From Nocardioides seonyuensis (lineage in GTDB: Bacteria; Actinomycetota; Actinomycetes; Propionibacteriales; Nocardioidaceae), in assembly GCF_004683965.1 (NCBI RefSeq), contig NZ_CP038436.1:2790001-2854000 (forward strand): a stretch of DNA of 64,000 bases, read 5' to 3'. This document shows positions 41,065 to 50,440 of this stretch, piece after piece (position 1 is the stretch's first letter; every line of letters starts with the position of its first letter). Below the pieces are notes generated by a model. It did not search any database, was not told the origin of the DNA, and saw nothing but the letters and a program-made list of their open reading frames with translations. Made by a program: the position numbers and the translations under genes.

Positions 41065-41805
41065 ATGGGAAAGCTCGACAACAAGATCGCCATCGTCACC
41101 GGCGCCGGCCAGGGCATCGGCAAGGCCATCTCGGAGCGCCTCGCGGCCGACGGTGCCACCGTCGTCGTCACCGACATCAACGAGGCGGCAGCCAAGGAGA
41201 CCGCGGCCGCGCTCGGCAACGACGCCATCGGCGTCCGCACCGACGTCACCGACCGCGACTCCGTCAACGCGATGGTCGACCAGGTCAAGGCACAGCTGGG
41301 TCACATCGACGTCCTGGTCAACAACGCCGGCTGGGACAAGGCCGAGCCCTTCGTCGACTCCGAGCCCGAGACCTGGGAGCGCGTCATCGCGATCAACCTC
41401 TACGGGGTGCTCAACACCTCGAAGGCCGTGCTGCCGATCATGGCCGAGCAAGGTAGCGGCCGCGTCGTGAACCTCGCCTCCGACGCAGGGCGTACAGGCT
41501 CCTCGGGCGAGGCGGTCTACTCCGCGGCCAAGGGCGGGGTCATCGCCTTCACCAAGGCGACCGCCCGAGAGATGGCCCGCAGCCAGGTGTCGATCAACTG
41601 CGTGTGCCCCGGACCGACCGACACGGCACTGTTTGCGAGCATGGGCGGCGAGAAGCTGCGCGAGGCCCTGACCAGGGCGATCCCGTTCCGCCGCCTGGGC
41701 CAGCCCGACGACATCGCCAACGCGGTGGCCTTCTTCGCCTCCGACGACGCCGCCTTCATCACCGGCCAGACCCTCAGCGTCAGCGGCGGCCTCACGATGG
41801 TGTGA
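41065..41805 (+). CDS. badH: BadH-like 2-hydroxycyclohexanecarboxyl-CoA dehydrogenase (SDR)
   Basis: 246-residue short-chain dehydrogenase with TGAGQGIG (12-19) for NAD binding, NNAGWD, and the Tyr-Lys pair in GEAVYSAAKGG. The runs NNAGWDKAEPF, ASDAGRTGSSGEAVY and CVCPGPTDTALF match BadH closely rather than generic FabG. BadH oxidises 2-hydroxycyclohexanecarboxyl-CoA to the 2-keto compound with NAD, giving the BadI substrate. AGAGG precedes the ATG at 41065. Both partners of the ring-opening pair are therefore in one operon. Confidence 0.86.
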   Translation: MGKLDNKIAIVTGAGQGIGKAISERLAADGATVVVTDINEAAAKETAAALGNDAIGVRTDVTDRDSVNAMVDQVKAQLGHIDVLVNNAGWDKAEPFVDSEPETWERVIAINLYGVLNTSKAVLPIMAEQGSGRVVNLASDAGRTGSSGEAVYSAAKGGVIAFTKATAREMARSQVSINCVCPGPTDTALFASMGGEKLREALTRAIPFRRLGQPDDIANAVAFFASDDAAFITGQTLSVSGGLTMV

Positions 41806-41870
41806 TCGGCTCCCACACGATCACGCCAACCCATCCCGACGTCTCCATCCACCGTATTCGGAGCGCTGCC

Positions 41871-43505
41871 ATGTTCGAGACCACGCTGACACCCCAGAAG
41901 ATCGAGAAGTTCACCGCCGCCGGCTACTGGCGCGACCGCACCATCATCGACTTCCTCGACGAGGCTGCCGCGGCCACACCCGACAAGGTGGCCTTCATCG
42001 ACAGCCGCACGCAGGTCACCTTCGGTGAGCTCAAGGCCCAGGTCGACCGGTGCGCCCTCGGCATGCGCGAGCTCGGCGTCGGTCCCGGTGACGTGGTCTC
42101 GTTCCAGCTCCCCAACTGGATCGAGTGGATCGTCGTCCACTACGCCGCCAGCCGGATCGGCGCGATCAGCAACCCCCTGATCCCCATCTATCGTGAGCGC
42201 GAGGTCGGCTTCATGGTCGGCCTGGCCAGGTCGAAGGTGATCGTGGTGCCCCAGTCCTTCCGCGGCTTCGACTACCCCGCGATGGTCGAGCGGATGCGTG
42301 GGGACTGGCCGGCCCTCGAGCACGTCCTGGTCGTGGGCGAGCCGGGCGACACCTCGTCGTGGGAGGAGTTCATGGCCACCCCGTGGGAGGAGCGGCGCGA
42401 CGCGGGCGAGCTCGACGGTCTACGCCCCGACCCCAACGACGTCACCCTGCTGATCTTCACCTCGGGGACGACCGGTGAGCCCAAGGGCGTCATGCACACA
42501 CACAACACCGTCGTGGCCGCCAACGACCCCCTCCCCGCCCGGTTGGGCATCACCCCTGACACGGTGTTCCACATGGCCTCGACGCTGGCCCACCTCACCG
42601 GCTTCCTGTACGGCGCCCGCCTCAGCGTGCAGAACGGCGCGACGTGCGTCCTCCAGGACGTGTGGGACGCTGCCACGTTCGTGGACCTGGTCGAGAAGCA
42701 CTCCATCAGCTACACCTCGGCCGCCACCCCGTTCCTCCACGACCTCCTCGCGGTCCCCGGCCTCGCGGAGCGCGACCTGGCCTCGCTGACGCGGTTCTGC
42801 TGCATGGGCGCGCCGATCCCGCGGGTGCTGGTCCGCGAGGCCAAGGCGAAGCTGCCCGGCGTCGCCGTGCTGGGCGGCTGGGGCCAGACCGAGGAGGGCC
42901 TGGTCACCCTGGGCATCCCCGGCGACCCCGAGGAGAAGGTCATCGACACCGACGGCTATCCGTTCCCCGGCATGGAGATCCGTGTCGTCGACCTCGCTGG
43001 AGCGACCGTCCCGCCAGGCACCGAGGGTGCGCTGCAGGTCCGTGGACCCTTCGTCTTCGTCGGCTACGCCGAGCGGCTGGACATGACGCGGTCCCTGTTC
43101 CGCCCCGACCCCGAGGGCGACTGGTTCGACACCGGCGACCTGGCCCACGTCGACGAGGACGGCTACCTCCGGATCTCCGGACGCACCAAGGACGTCATCA
43201 TCCGTGGCGGCGAGAACATCCCGGTCTCCTACGTCGAGAACGTCCTCTACGAGCACCCCGACGTCGAGGCCGTCGCGGTGGTCGGGGTCCCCGACCCGCG
43301 GCTCCAGGAGAGGGCCTGCGCCTGCCTGGTGCTGAAGTCCGGTGCCGAGCCGCTGACCTTCGCCGGTCTCCAGGAGTTCTTGGCGACCAAGGGTGTCGCC
43401 AAGCAGTACTGGCCTGAGAGGCTGGTGCTCCTCGACGACTTCCCGAAGACGCCGAGCGGCAAGATCCAGAAGTTCGCGCTGCGCAGCGAGGTGGCGTCCG
43501 CATGA
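41871..43505 (+). CDS. aliA: AliA-like cyclohexanecarboxylate-CoA ligase
   Basis: 544-residue AMP-forming acyl-CoA synthetase with the P-loop motif [13 protein letters not shown], the adenylate motif [20 protein letters not shown] and the C-terminal [14 protein letters not shown], plus the catalytic Lys in PSGKIQK. Its closest pattern is the cyclohexanecarboxylate-CoA ligase group, which would start the pathway. Many related ligases act on fatty acids, so substrate assignment rests on the operon. Its stop overlaps the thiolase start by four bases. Confidence 0.82.
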   Translation: MFETTLTPQKIEKFTAAGYWRDRTIIDFLDEAAAATPDKVAFIDSRTQVTFGELKAQVDRCALGMRELGVGPGDVVSFQLPNWIEWIVVHYAASRIGAISNPLIPIYREREVGFMVGLARSKVIVVPQSFRGFDYPAMVERMRGDWPALEHVLVVGEPGDTSSWEEFMATPWEERRDAGELDGLRPDPNDVTLLIFTSGTTGEPKGVMHTHNTVVAANDPLPARLGITPDTVFHMASTLAHLTGFLYGARLSVQNGATCVLQDVWDAATFVDLVEKHSISYTSAATPFLHDLLAVPGLAERDLASLTRFCCMGAPIPRVLVREAKAKLPGVAVLGGWGQTEEGLVTLGIPGDPEEKVIDTDGYPFPGMEIRVVDLAGATVPPGTEGALQVRGPFVFVGYAERLDMTRSLFRPDPEGDWFDTGDLAHVDEDGYLRISGRTKDVIIRGGENIPVSYVENVLYEHPDVEAVAVVGVPDPRLQERACACLVLKSGAEPLTFAGLQEFLATKGVAKQYWPERLVLLDDFPKTPSGKIQKFALRSEVASA

Positions 43506-44698
43506 GCACCGCCTACCTCGTGGCCGGCGTCCGGACACCCTTCGGCCGCTACGGCGGTGCACTGGCCTCGGTCCGCCCCGACGACCTGGCCGCGCACACG
43601 CTGCGTGGTCTCGTCGGTCGACTCCCGGGAGTCGACTGGGGGAGCGTGGACGACGTCCTGATGGGCTGCGCCAACCAGGCCGGTGAGGACAACCGCAACG
43701 TCGCCCGGATGGCCGCCCTGCTCGCCGGGCTCCCGGTCGAGATCCCCGGAGGCACCCTCAACCGCCTCTGCGGCTCCGGCCTCGACGCCGTCGCGACTGC
43801 CGCCCGCGCCGTCCGTGCCGGTGACGCCGACCTGGTGGTCGCCGGAGGCGTGGAGAGCATGACGCGAGCCCCCTTCGTCATGGCCAAGGCCGACAAGCCC
43901 TGGTCGCGCTCAGTCGAGGTCCACGACACCACCATCGGGTGGCGCTTCGTCAACCCGGCGATGGCCGAGCAGTACGGCGTGGACGCCATGCCGCAGACCG
44001 CCCAGCACCTGGCCACCGAGCGTGACATCTCCCGGGCCGACCAGGATGCCTTCGCACTGCGGTCGCAGGAGCGGACCTCCAAGGCGATCGCGGCCGGGAG
44101 GCTGGCCCGCGAGATCGTGCCCGTCGAGGTCGTGTCGGGCCGGACGAGCGCCACCGTCACCGAGGACGAGCACCCTCGAGCGACGTCGCTGGACAAGCTC
44201 GCCGCGCTCCGCCCGATCATCGCCGACGGCTCGATCACCGCGGGGAACTCCTCCGGGGTCAACGACGGAGCCGCCGCGGTGCTGATCGCCTCGGAGGCCG
44301 CCGTCGCAAGGTACGACCTCCAGCCGCTCGCTCGCGTGAGCGCCGCCGCCAGCGCCGGCGTACCGCCGCGCGTCATGGGCATCGGCCCGGTCCCGGCCAC
44401 CCGCAAGCTGTTGGCCCGCACCGGGATCGAGGTCGGCCAGCTCGACCTGGTCGAGCTCAACGAGGCCTTCGCAGCCCAGGCGCTCGCCGTGCTGCGCGAC
44501 CTCGGCCTCCCCGACGACGCCGAGCACGTCAACCCCCACGGCGGTGCGATCGCCCTCGGCCACCCGCTCGGGGCCAGCGGCGCCCGGCTGGCCCTGACCG
44601 CAGCGATGGAGCTCGACGACCGCGGCGCCAAGCGGGCGCTGGCCACGATGTGCGTCGGTGTCGGTCAGGGCATCTCCGTGCTGTTCGAGGCAGTGTGA
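43502..44698 (+). CDS. Acetyl-CoA acyltransferase (thiolase)
   Basis: 398 residues with nucleophile C90 in NRLCGSGLD, the [11 protein letters not shown]is motif and the second Cys in TMCVGVGQG. This is a degradative thiolase of the PaaJ/PcaF (3-oxoadipyl-CoA) type. In this operon it would cleave 3-oxopimeloyl-CoA into glutaryl-CoA and acetyl-CoA. It is translationally coupled to the ligase and followed five bases later by the crotonase. Confidence 0.9.
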   Translation: MSTAYLVAGVRTPFGRYGGALASVRPDDLAAHTLRGLVGRLPGVDWGSVDDVLMGCANQAGEDNRNVARMAALLAGLPVEIPGGTLNRLCGSGLDAVATAARAVRAGDADLVVAGGVESMTRAPFVMAKADKPWSRSVEVHDTTIGWRFVNPAMAEQYGVDAMPQTAQHLATERDISRADQDAFALRSQERTSKAIAAGRLAREIVPVEVVSGRTSATVTEDEHPRATSLDKLAALRPIIADGSITAGNSSGVNDGAAAVLIASEAAVARYDLQPLARVSAAASAGVPPRVMGIGPVPATRKLLARTGIEVGQLDLVELNEAFAAQALAVLRDLGLPDDAEHVNPHGGAIALGHPLGASGARLALTAAMELDDRGAKRALATMCVGVGQGISVLFEAV

Positions 44699-44703
44699 GC
44701 GCG

Positions 44704-45486
44704 ATGTCGACGACCTACGAGACCCTCCTGCTCGACATCACCGACGGTGTCGCCCTGGTCACCGTCAACCGGCCCGAGGTCCGCAACGCAATCAGCCGCC
44801 AGGTGCTCGCCGACCTGCGGTCGGTGCTGGCAGACCTGCGCGACGACGACGCCGCCGGTGTGGTGGTCTTCACCGGGGCCGGCGAGAAGGCGTTCGTCGC
44901 CGGCGCCGACATCTCCCAGCTGCAGCACTACACCCTGCACACGGCCCTCGCCTCGGAGATGCAGCGCGTGTACGACGAGATCGAGGCGTTCGAGAAGCCC
45001 ACCATCGCCGCCGTCAACGGGTTCGCGCTCGGTGGCGGGTGCGAGCTCGCCATGTCGTGCGACATCCGCATCGCGGCCGACTCGGCCAGGTTCGGCGTGC
45101 CAGAGACCACCCTGTCGGTCCTGCCCGGCGCCGGAGGCACGCAGCGCCTGGCCCGGCTCGTCGGCACGGGGCGCGCCATCGAGATGATCCTGACCGGCCG
45201 GATGGTGCTGGCCGACGAGGCGCTGGCACACGGACTGGTGACGTCGGTGGTGCCGGCGGCCGACCTGGTCGACAGCGTCCGCGAGACCGCTCACCAGATC
45301 CTCGCGAAGGGTCCGCTCGCCGTCCGGCTCGCCAAGCTCGTCGTACGCGCCGGGATGGACACCGACCAGCACACCGGGCTGGTCATCGAGCGCCTCGCTC
45401 AGGCGCTGCTCTACACCACCGACGACAAGCAGGAGGGCGCCGAGGCGTTCCTCGCCAAGCGCCCGCCCGTCTTCCAGGGGCGCTGA
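44704..45486 (+). CDS. Enoyl-CoA hydratase (BadK-like candidate)
   Basis: 260-residue crotonase carrying both catalytic glutamates of true hydratases, in GGGCELAMSCD and VPETTLSVLPGAGGTQRL. Two steps need a hydratase: cyclohex-1-enecarboxyl-CoA to 2-hydroxycyclohexanecarboxyl-CoA (the BadK reaction) and 2,3-didehydropimeloyl-CoA hydration. As the only classical hydratase in the operon it may do both. Its stop and the next ATG share one base (TGATG). Confidence 0.85.
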   Translation: MSTTYETLLLDITDGVALVTVNRPEVRNAISRQVLADLRSVLADLRDDDAAGVVVFTGAGEKAFVAGADISQLQHYTLHTALASEMQRVYDEIEAFEKPTIAAVNGFALGGGCELAMSCDIRIAADSARFGVPETTLSVLPGAGGTQRLARLVGTGRAIEMILTGRMVLADEALAHGLVTSVVPAADLVDSVRETAHQILAKGPLAVRLAKLVVRAGMDTDQHTGLVIERLAQALLYTTDDKQEGAEAFLAKRPPVFQGR

Positions 45487-46388
45487 TGAGCGACACGACA
45501 CCGCCCACCGAACGGCTCAAGGTCCTCGTCGTCGGGGCCGGTGCCATGGGTTCCCAGATCGCCCTCGTCGCCGCGCTGGCCGGCCACGACGTCGCGCTCG
45601 CCGATGTCGATGCCGACGCGCTGGACCGCGCCGACCGCCAGCTGCGCGAGCGGATGTCCCAGCAGGTCGCCAAGGGCCGGCGTGCCGCTGCCGACGTCGC
45701 CGCCGCCTTCGACCGGCTGGCCCTGCACACCGACCCGGCCGCCGGTGCGGAGGACGCCGACCTCGTCATCGAGGCCGTGGTCGAGGACCTCGACGTCAAG
45801 CGCGAGCTGTTCGCGACGCTCGGTCAGGTGTGCCGGGCGGACACGATCCTGGCGTCCAACACCTCGAGCTTCGTCCCCTCGCGACTGGCCGACGCGGCGC
45901 CCCACCCCGAGCGGTTCGTCAACCTGCACTTCTTCAACCCCGCGCTCGTCATGCGGTGCGTCGAGGTGGTCCGCGGACCGGACACCTCCGACGACGTCGC
46001 AGCCCGGTCCGTTGCCTTCGTCGAGGGCCTCGGCAAGCAGCCGGTCGTGCTCGAGAAGGAGATCAACGGCTTCATCGCCAACCGGATCCTCAACGCGGTA
46101 CGCGACGAGGCGATCCGCCTCCACGAAGCTGGGATCGCCTCCGTCGAGTCGATCGACCTCGCGTGCCGGACCGCCCTGGGCTACCCCATGGGCCCGTTCG
46201 AGCTGATGGACCTGACCGGCATCGACATCGGCTACCGCACGAAGCTGGCGCGCCACGCCGAGACCAACGACCCGGCGGACCTTCCCAGCCGGACCGTCAC
46301 CGACCTGGTCGAGGCTGGTCACCTCGGGCGCAAGACCGGCCGCGGCTTCTACACCTACGACACCCCCGACCAGACCACAGGAGCCTGA
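45486..46388 (+). CDS. 3-hydroxyacyl-CoA dehydrogenase
   Basis: 300 residues, single-function type. The N-terminal Rossmann fold shows VVGAGAMGSQIA and DVDADALDRA. The catalytic region shows SNTSSF, then NLHFFNPALVMRCVEVV with the active-site His, and KEINGFIANRILNAVRDEA. The C-terminal domain ends in GRKTGRGFYTY. It oxidises 3-hydroxypimeloyl-CoA with NAD. Translational coupling to the hydratase upstream and a one-base gap to the next gene place it firmly in the operon. Confidence 0.92.
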   Translation: MSDTTPPTERLKVLVVGAGAMGSQIALVAALAGHDVALADVDADALDRADRQLRERMSQQVAKGRRAAADVAAAFDRLALHTDPAAGAEDADLVIEAVVEDLDVKRELFATLGQVCRADTILASNTSSFVPSRLADAAPHPERFVNLHFFNPALVMRCVEVVRGPDTSDDVAARSVAFVEGLGKQPVVLEKEINGFIANRILNAVRDEAIRLHEAGIASVESIDLACRTALGYPMGPFELMDLTGIDIGYRTKLARHAETNDPADLPSRTVTDLVEAGHLGRKTGRGFYTYDTPDQTTGA

Positions 46389-46389
46389 C

Positions 46390-47541
46390 ATGGACCTGTC
46401 ACTCACCGACGAGCAGCGCAGCTTCCAGCAGCTGGCTCGCGACTTCCTCGACAAGGAGGTCGTGCCCCACCGCGCGCAGTGGGACCGCGACGAGTCCGTC
46501 GACACGAAGATCATCCCCATGCTCGGCGAGATCGGCTTCTTCGGCCTCACCATCCCCGAGCAGTACGGCGGCCTCGGCGGCGACTACATCACCTACTGCA
46601 TCGGCATGGAGGAGCTGGGTCGCGCCGACTCCTCGGTCCGCGGCATCGTGTCCGTCTCCATGGGACTGGTGGGCAAGGTGATCCTGTCCCACGGCACGGA
46701 GGAGCAGAAGCAGGAGTGGCTGCCCGGCATCGCCGACGGCACCAGGCTCGCCTGCTTCGGCCTCACCGAGCCCGACAACGGCTCCGACCCGGGCAACCTG
46801 AAGACCCGGGCGACCCGCCAGGGTGGCGACTACGTCATCACCGGGTCGAAGATCTTCATCACCAACGGCACCTGGGCCGACGTCTGCCTGGTGTTCGCCC
46901 GCACCGGCGGCCCGGGGCCCAAGGGCATCTCTGCCTTCCTGGTGCCGACCGACACTCCCGGCTTCGGCCGCACCGAGATCCACGGCAAGCTCGGCCTGCG
47001 TGGCCAGGCCACCGCCGAGCTGTCCTTCGAGGACGTGCGCGTTCCCGCGTCGGCCATGCTCGGTGAGGAGGGGCAGGGCTTCTCGATCGCCATGCACTCC
47101 CTCGACAAGGGCCGGGTCTCGGTCGCGGCTGGCTGCACCGGCATCGTCCAGGGCTGCCTGGAGGCCGTCGTCGACTACTCCAAGGAGCGCAAGCAGTTCG
47201 GCCGTCCTCTGGCATCGTTCCAGATGATCCAGGACATGATCGCCCAGATCTCGGTCGACGCCGATGCCTCGCGTCTCCTCACCTGGCGGGCCGCCGACCT
47301 GATCGAGCGCGGCGAGCCGTTCGGCGTGGAGGCGTCCAAGGCGAAGTACTTCGCCTCGGAGGCGGCCGTCAAGGCGGCCAACCTCGCGATCTCCGCCTTC
47401 GGCGGCTACGGCTACGTCGATGAGTACCCCGTCCAGAAATACATGCGCGACGCACGCGTGATGACCCTCTACGAGGGCACGTCGCAGATCCAGAAGCTGC
47501 TCATCGGGCGTGCCGAGACCGGCATCAGCGCCTTCCTCTGA
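46390..47541 (+). CDS. Acyl-CoA dehydrogenase (pimeloyl-CoA step predicted)
   Basis: 383 residues with CFGLTEPDNGSDPGNLKT and the canonical catalytic base E362 in YEGTSQIQKLLIGR. It resembles short/medium-chain acyl-CoA dehydrogenases. With AliB and GcdH roles better filled by its neighbours, the remaining oxidation is pimeloyl-CoA to 2,3-didehydropimeloyl-CoA. A role on cyclohexanecarboxyl-CoA is the main alternative. It needs electron-transfer flavoprotein, which is not encoded here. An 11-base gap separates it from gcdH. Confidence 0.88.
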   Translation: MDLSLTDEQRSFQQLARDFLDKEVVPHRAQWDRDESVDTKIIPMLGEIGFFGLTIPEQYGGLGGDYITYCIGMEELGRADSSVRGIVSVSMGLVGKVILSHGTEEQKQEWLPGIADGTRLACFGLTEPDNGSDPGNLKTRATRQGGDYVITGSKIFITNGTWADVCLVFARTGGPGPKGISAFLVPTDTPGFGRTEIHGKLGLRGQATAELSFEDVRVPASAMLGEEGQGFSIAMHSLDKGRVSVAAGCTGIVQGCLEAVVDYSKERKQFGRPLASFQMIQDMIAQISVDADASRLLTWRAADLIERGEPFGVEASKAKYFASEAAVKAANLAISAFGGYGYVDEYPVQKYMRDARVMTLYEGTSQIQKLLIGRAETGISAFL

Positions 47542-47552
47542 AAGGACACCTC

Positions 47553-48728
47553 ATGGCCACCACCCCGCAGTCCCCGCTGGGCTTCTTCGGCACCGACTCC
47601 CTCCTCGGCGAGGACGACATCGCCATCCGCGACACCGTCCGCAAGTACGTCGAGGACAAGGTCAAGCCGCAGCTCGCCGGCTGGTACGAGTCCGCCTCCA
47701 TCCCGGCCCGCGAGCTCGCGAAGGAGCTGGGCGACCTCGGCGTGCTCGGGATGCACCTCGAGGGCTACGGCTGCACGGGCACCAGCGCCACTGCGTACGG
47801 GCTGGCCTGCATGGAGCTCGAGGCCGGCGACTCCGGGCTCCGTTCCCTGGTGTCGGTGCAGGGCTCCCTGGCGATGTTCGCGATCTGGAAGCACGGGTCT
47901 GAGGAGCAGAAGCAGGAGTGGCTGCCCCGCATGGCCGCCGGCGACGCGATCGGCTGCTTCGGCCTGACCGAGCCGGACTTCGGCTCCAACCCCTCAGGCA
48001 TGCGCACCCGCGCGAAGAAGGACGGCGACGACTGGGTGCTGTCGGGCAACAAGATGTGGATCACCAACGGGTCGGTGGCCGACGTCGCGGTCGTGTGGGC
48101 ACAGACCGACGAGGGCATCCGCGGCTTCGTGGTGCCCACCGACACGCCGGGCTTCTCGGCTCCCGAGATCAAGCAGAAGATGTCGTTGCGTGCCTCGGTG
48201 ACCTCCGAGCTCGTGCTCGACAACGTGCGGCTGCCCGACTCGGCCGTGCTGCCGGACGTCACCGGGCTCTCCGGCCCGCTGTCGTGCCTCAACGAGGCCC
48301 GTTTCGGCATCGTGTTCGGAGCCCTCGGCGCGGCTCGTGACTGCCTCGAGACGGCGATCGCCTACGCCAACGACCGTGACATCTTCGACAAGCCGCTGTC
48401 GGCCTTCCAGCTCACCCAGGCCAAGATCGCCGACATGTCCCTCGAGCTCGGCAAGGGCATGCTGCTCGCCCTGCACCTCGGCCGCCTCAAGGACGCCGGC
48501 ACCCTCGACCACCGCCAGGTCAGTCTCGGCAAGCTCAACAACACCCGCGAGGCCATCGCGATCGCCCGCGAGTGCCGCACCATCCTCGGTGCCGCCGGCA
48601 TCACCTTGGAGTACCCGATCATGCGTCACGCGAACAACCTCGAGTCCGTGCTCACCTACGAGGGGACCTCCGAGGTGCACCAGCTGGTGATCGGCCAGGC
48701 CCTGACCGGACACGCCGCCTACCGCTGA
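47553..48728 (+). CDS. gcdH: Glutaryl-CoA dehydrogenase
   Basis: 391 residues. The segments LEGYGCTGTSA, CFGLTEPDFGSNPSGM, SLRASVTSELV and NEARFGIVFGALGAARDC are those of glutaryl-CoA dehydrogenases, and the base is E370 in YEGTSEVHQLV. The enzyme oxidises and decarboxylates glutaryl-CoA to crotonyl-CoA and CO2 using FAD. As the last gene of the operon it links ring cleavage to central metabolism. AAGGACA lies before the ATG at 47553. Confidence 0.93.
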   Translation: MATTPQSPLGFFGTDSLLGEDDIAIRDTVRKYVEDKVKPQLAGWYESASIPARELAKELGDLGVLGMHLEGYGCTGTSATAYGLACMELEAGDSGLRSLVSVQGSLAMFAIWKHGSEEQKQEWLPRMAAGDAIGCFGLTEPDFGSNPSGMRTRAKKDGDDWVLSGNKMWITNGSVADVAVVWAQTDEGIRGFVVPTDTPGFSAPEIKQKMSLRASVTSELVLDNVRLPDSAVLPDVTGLSGPLSCLNEARFGIVFGALGAARDCLETAIAYANDRDIFDKPLSAFQLTQAKIADMSLELGKGMLLALHLGRLKDAGTLDHRQVSLGKLNNTREAIAIARECRTILGAAGITLEYPIMRHANNLESVLTYEGTSEVHQLVIGQALTGHAAYR

Positions 48729-48800
48729 CCACCGACGCCTTCACATCGACTTCGGTCGACATGGGCAAGGGCTTGGACCGATGTGCTTCACTGACGCCCA

Positions 48801-48889
48801 CGGAGGGGAGTAGTCCCCGCTGGTGATCGTCACTACGGTGTCGCCGTTCGGCACCCGGTCACCAGGGCCCAGCGGCCGACGAGACCTCC
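48801..48889 (+). ncRNA. yybP-ykoY-like manganese riboswitch
   Basis: The leader of the TerC gene contains GGAGGGGAGTAG (48802-48813), a central TGATCGTCACTACGGTGTC arm and the 3' strand GGCCGACGAGACCTCC (48874-48889); the 5' and 3' ends pair as helix P1 (GGAGG with CCTCC). The GGGGAGTAG and GAGACC segments are the conserved parts of the yybP-ykoY class, which binds Mn2+ and often precedes TerC/Alx and MntP genes. The assignment is by eye; a covariance-model search would settle it. Confidence 0.75.
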
Positions 48890-48906
48890 AGTCGATGGAC
48901 TGGAGG
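48885..48906 (+). promoter_or_regulatory. Ribosome-binding-site sequestering hairpin of the TerC gene
   Basis: CCTCCAGTC (48885-48893) pairs perfectly with GACTGGAGG (48898-48906) across loop GATG. The 3' arm is the Shine-Dalgarno sequence five bases before the ATG, and the 5' arm includes the P1 strand of the riboswitch. The two structures exclude each other, giving a translational switch. Confidence 0.75.
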
Positions 48907-48911
48907 ACGTC

Positions 48912-49943
48912 ATGGATGCACCCCTGTGGCTCTGGATCGCGGTGCTCGGCGCGGTTCTGGTGATGCTGCTGATCGATCTGTTGGCCCACCGTCACGCTCA
49001 CGTGATCGGCGTGCGCGAGGCGGCTCTCTGGTCGCTCTTCTGGGTCGCCTGCGGTGTCGGTTTCGGCGCCCTGGTGTGGTGGCAGTACGGCGCTGACCTC
49101 GGCCAGCAGTACTTCGCCGGCTACCTGATCGAGAAGTCGCTGGCCGTGGACAACGTGTTCGTCTGGGCGATCATCTTCACCTACTTCGCAGTTCCCCCGC
49201 AGTACCAGCACCGGGTGCTCTTCCTCGGCGTGCTCGGGGCGCTGGTCTTCCGCGGTGCCTTCATCGCCGCGGGGTCGGTGCTGATCGCCAGCTTCAGCTG
49301 GGTGATCTACCTGTTCGCAGGATTCCTGCTCTACACGGGCTGGAAGATGATCCGCCAGCGCAACGAGCACCTGGACCCCGAGAGCTCCCGCGCCCTGAGG
49401 CTGTTCCGGCGCTGGGTCCCGATGACGGACGCCTACCACGGGCAGAGGCTCCTCGTCCGCCAGAACGGCGTCGTGCTCGCCACCCCGCTGCTGGCGGTCC
49501 TGGTCCTGGTGGAGGTGACCGACATCATCTTCGCGGTCGACTCGATCCCGGCCATCTTCGCCGTGACGAGCGAGCCGTTCCTGGTCTTCACCGCCAACGC
49601 GTTCGCGATCCTCGGTCTGCGGGCCATGTACTTCCTGCTGGCCGACCTGATCCACCGGTTCGTCTACCTGAAGATCGGCCTGGCGCTGGTGCTCATCTGG
49701 GTGGGCGTCAAGATGCTCCTCAAGGTCGACGTCTACTACATCCCGACGGCGGTCTCGCTCGGCGTGGTCTCGCTCATCCTTGCGGTCTCGGTGGTCGCCA
49801 GCATGGTCGTCACCCGTGGGCAGGGTCGCCGTGCGTTCGAGATGCCGGGAGAGCCGCCGTTCCGGGTCGCCACCGCCGACGAGCTCGCGACCTCGAGCTC
49901 GGTATGGCGCCGGTCGACGAACGTGAGGACACCTGCCGGCTAG
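48912..49943 (+). CDS. TerC/Alx-family integral membrane protein, probably Mn2+ exporter
   Basis: 343 residues with about nine hydrophobic helices. The two TerC repeat motifs with acidic residues in the membrane are visible as SLAVDNVFVWAIIFTYF and VEVTDIIFAVDSIPAIFAV. Recent work on TerC/Alx proteins points to manganese efflux, and the upstream yybP-ykoY-like riboswitch supports that here. SD GGAGG lies in a hairpin that overlaps the riboswitch P1. A basic cytoplasmic tail ends the protein. It is monocistronic, followed by a CBS protein. Confidence 0.9.
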   Translation: MDAPLWLWIAVLGAVLVMLLIDLLAHRHAHVIGVREAALWSLFWVACGVGFGALVWWQYGADLGQQYFAGYLIEKSLAVDNVFVWAIIFTYFAVPPQYQHRVLFLGVLGALVFRGAFIAAGSVLIASFSWVIYLFAGFLLYTGWKMIRQRNEHLDPESSRALRLFRRWVPMTDAYHGQRLLVRQNGVVLATPLLAVLVLVEVTDIIFAVDSIPAIFAVTSEPFLVFTANAFAILGLRAMYFLLADLIHRFVYLKIGLALVLIWVGVKMLLKVDVYYIPTAVSLGVVSLILAVSVVASMVVTRGQGRRAFEMPGEPPFRVATADELATSSSVWRRSTNVRTPAG

Positions 49944-50020
49944 ACGGGACCAACGACCCTGCCGCCAGACCGGCGCAGGGGAGAGGCTGGGCTCACCGAA
50001 CCAAGCACAGGGAGGCCACG

Positions 50021-50440
50021 ATGTACACCCGCATCGCACGCACCGCCCGACCGTCCGACACGGTCGCGACCCAGATGGTGTGGCCTGTCGCCACCATCTC
50101 CGCGGACAGCACCCTCACCGAGGCAGCGGCCTCGCTGGCCGAGGACGAGGTCGGCGCCCTGGCCGTGATCGAGCACGAGCGGATCGTCGGGATCGTCTCC
50201 GAGCGTGACGTCGTCCAGCACGCTGCTTCCGAACGGCTGGACCGGGTCAGGGTCGGGGACGTGATGAGCCTCGAACCTGTCACGGTCACGCCGTCGACGA
50301 CGCTGCGTGATGCGGCCCTGGTGATGCTGGAGGCCGGCGTACGACACCTCCCGGTCGTGGACGAGGAGGAGGAGATCGCCGGGATCATCTCGATCCGCGA
50401 CCTCTTCGCGGTGTACGTCAAGGCCGAGCAGGACTCCTGA
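50021..50440 (+). CDS. CBS-domain pair protein
   Basis: 139 residues forming one Bateman module: CBS1 (about 20-75, TLTEAAASLAEDEVGALAVI then VGIVSERDVV) and CBS2 (about 80-135, TLRDAALVMLEAGVRHLPVV then AGIISIRDLF). Such modules bind adenosine nucleotides and sense energy state. GGGAGG lies before the ATG at 50021. No effector domain is fused, so it must act on a partner. Its 3' end overlaps the convergent galK by 23 bases. Confidence 0.88.
   Translation: MYTRIARTARPSDTVATQMVWPVATISADSTLTEAAASLAEDEVGALAVIEHERIVGIVSERDVVQHAASERLDRVRVGDVMSLEPVTVTPSTTLRDAALVMLEAGVRHLPVVDEEEEIAGIISIRDLFAVYVKAEQDS

Noticed and set aside
39045..41288. Long minus-strand open frame (747 codons) opposite badI, the AliB-like gene and badH
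   Set aside because: It mirrors three well-supported genes; the composition (Val/Leu/Gly/Arg-rich, no motifs) is that of a high-GC shadow frame.
48746..48759. Terminator hairpin after gcdH (TCGAC-TTCG-GTCGA)
   Set aside because: Only five base pairs and no T-tract; possibly part of the riboswitch leader rather than a terminator.
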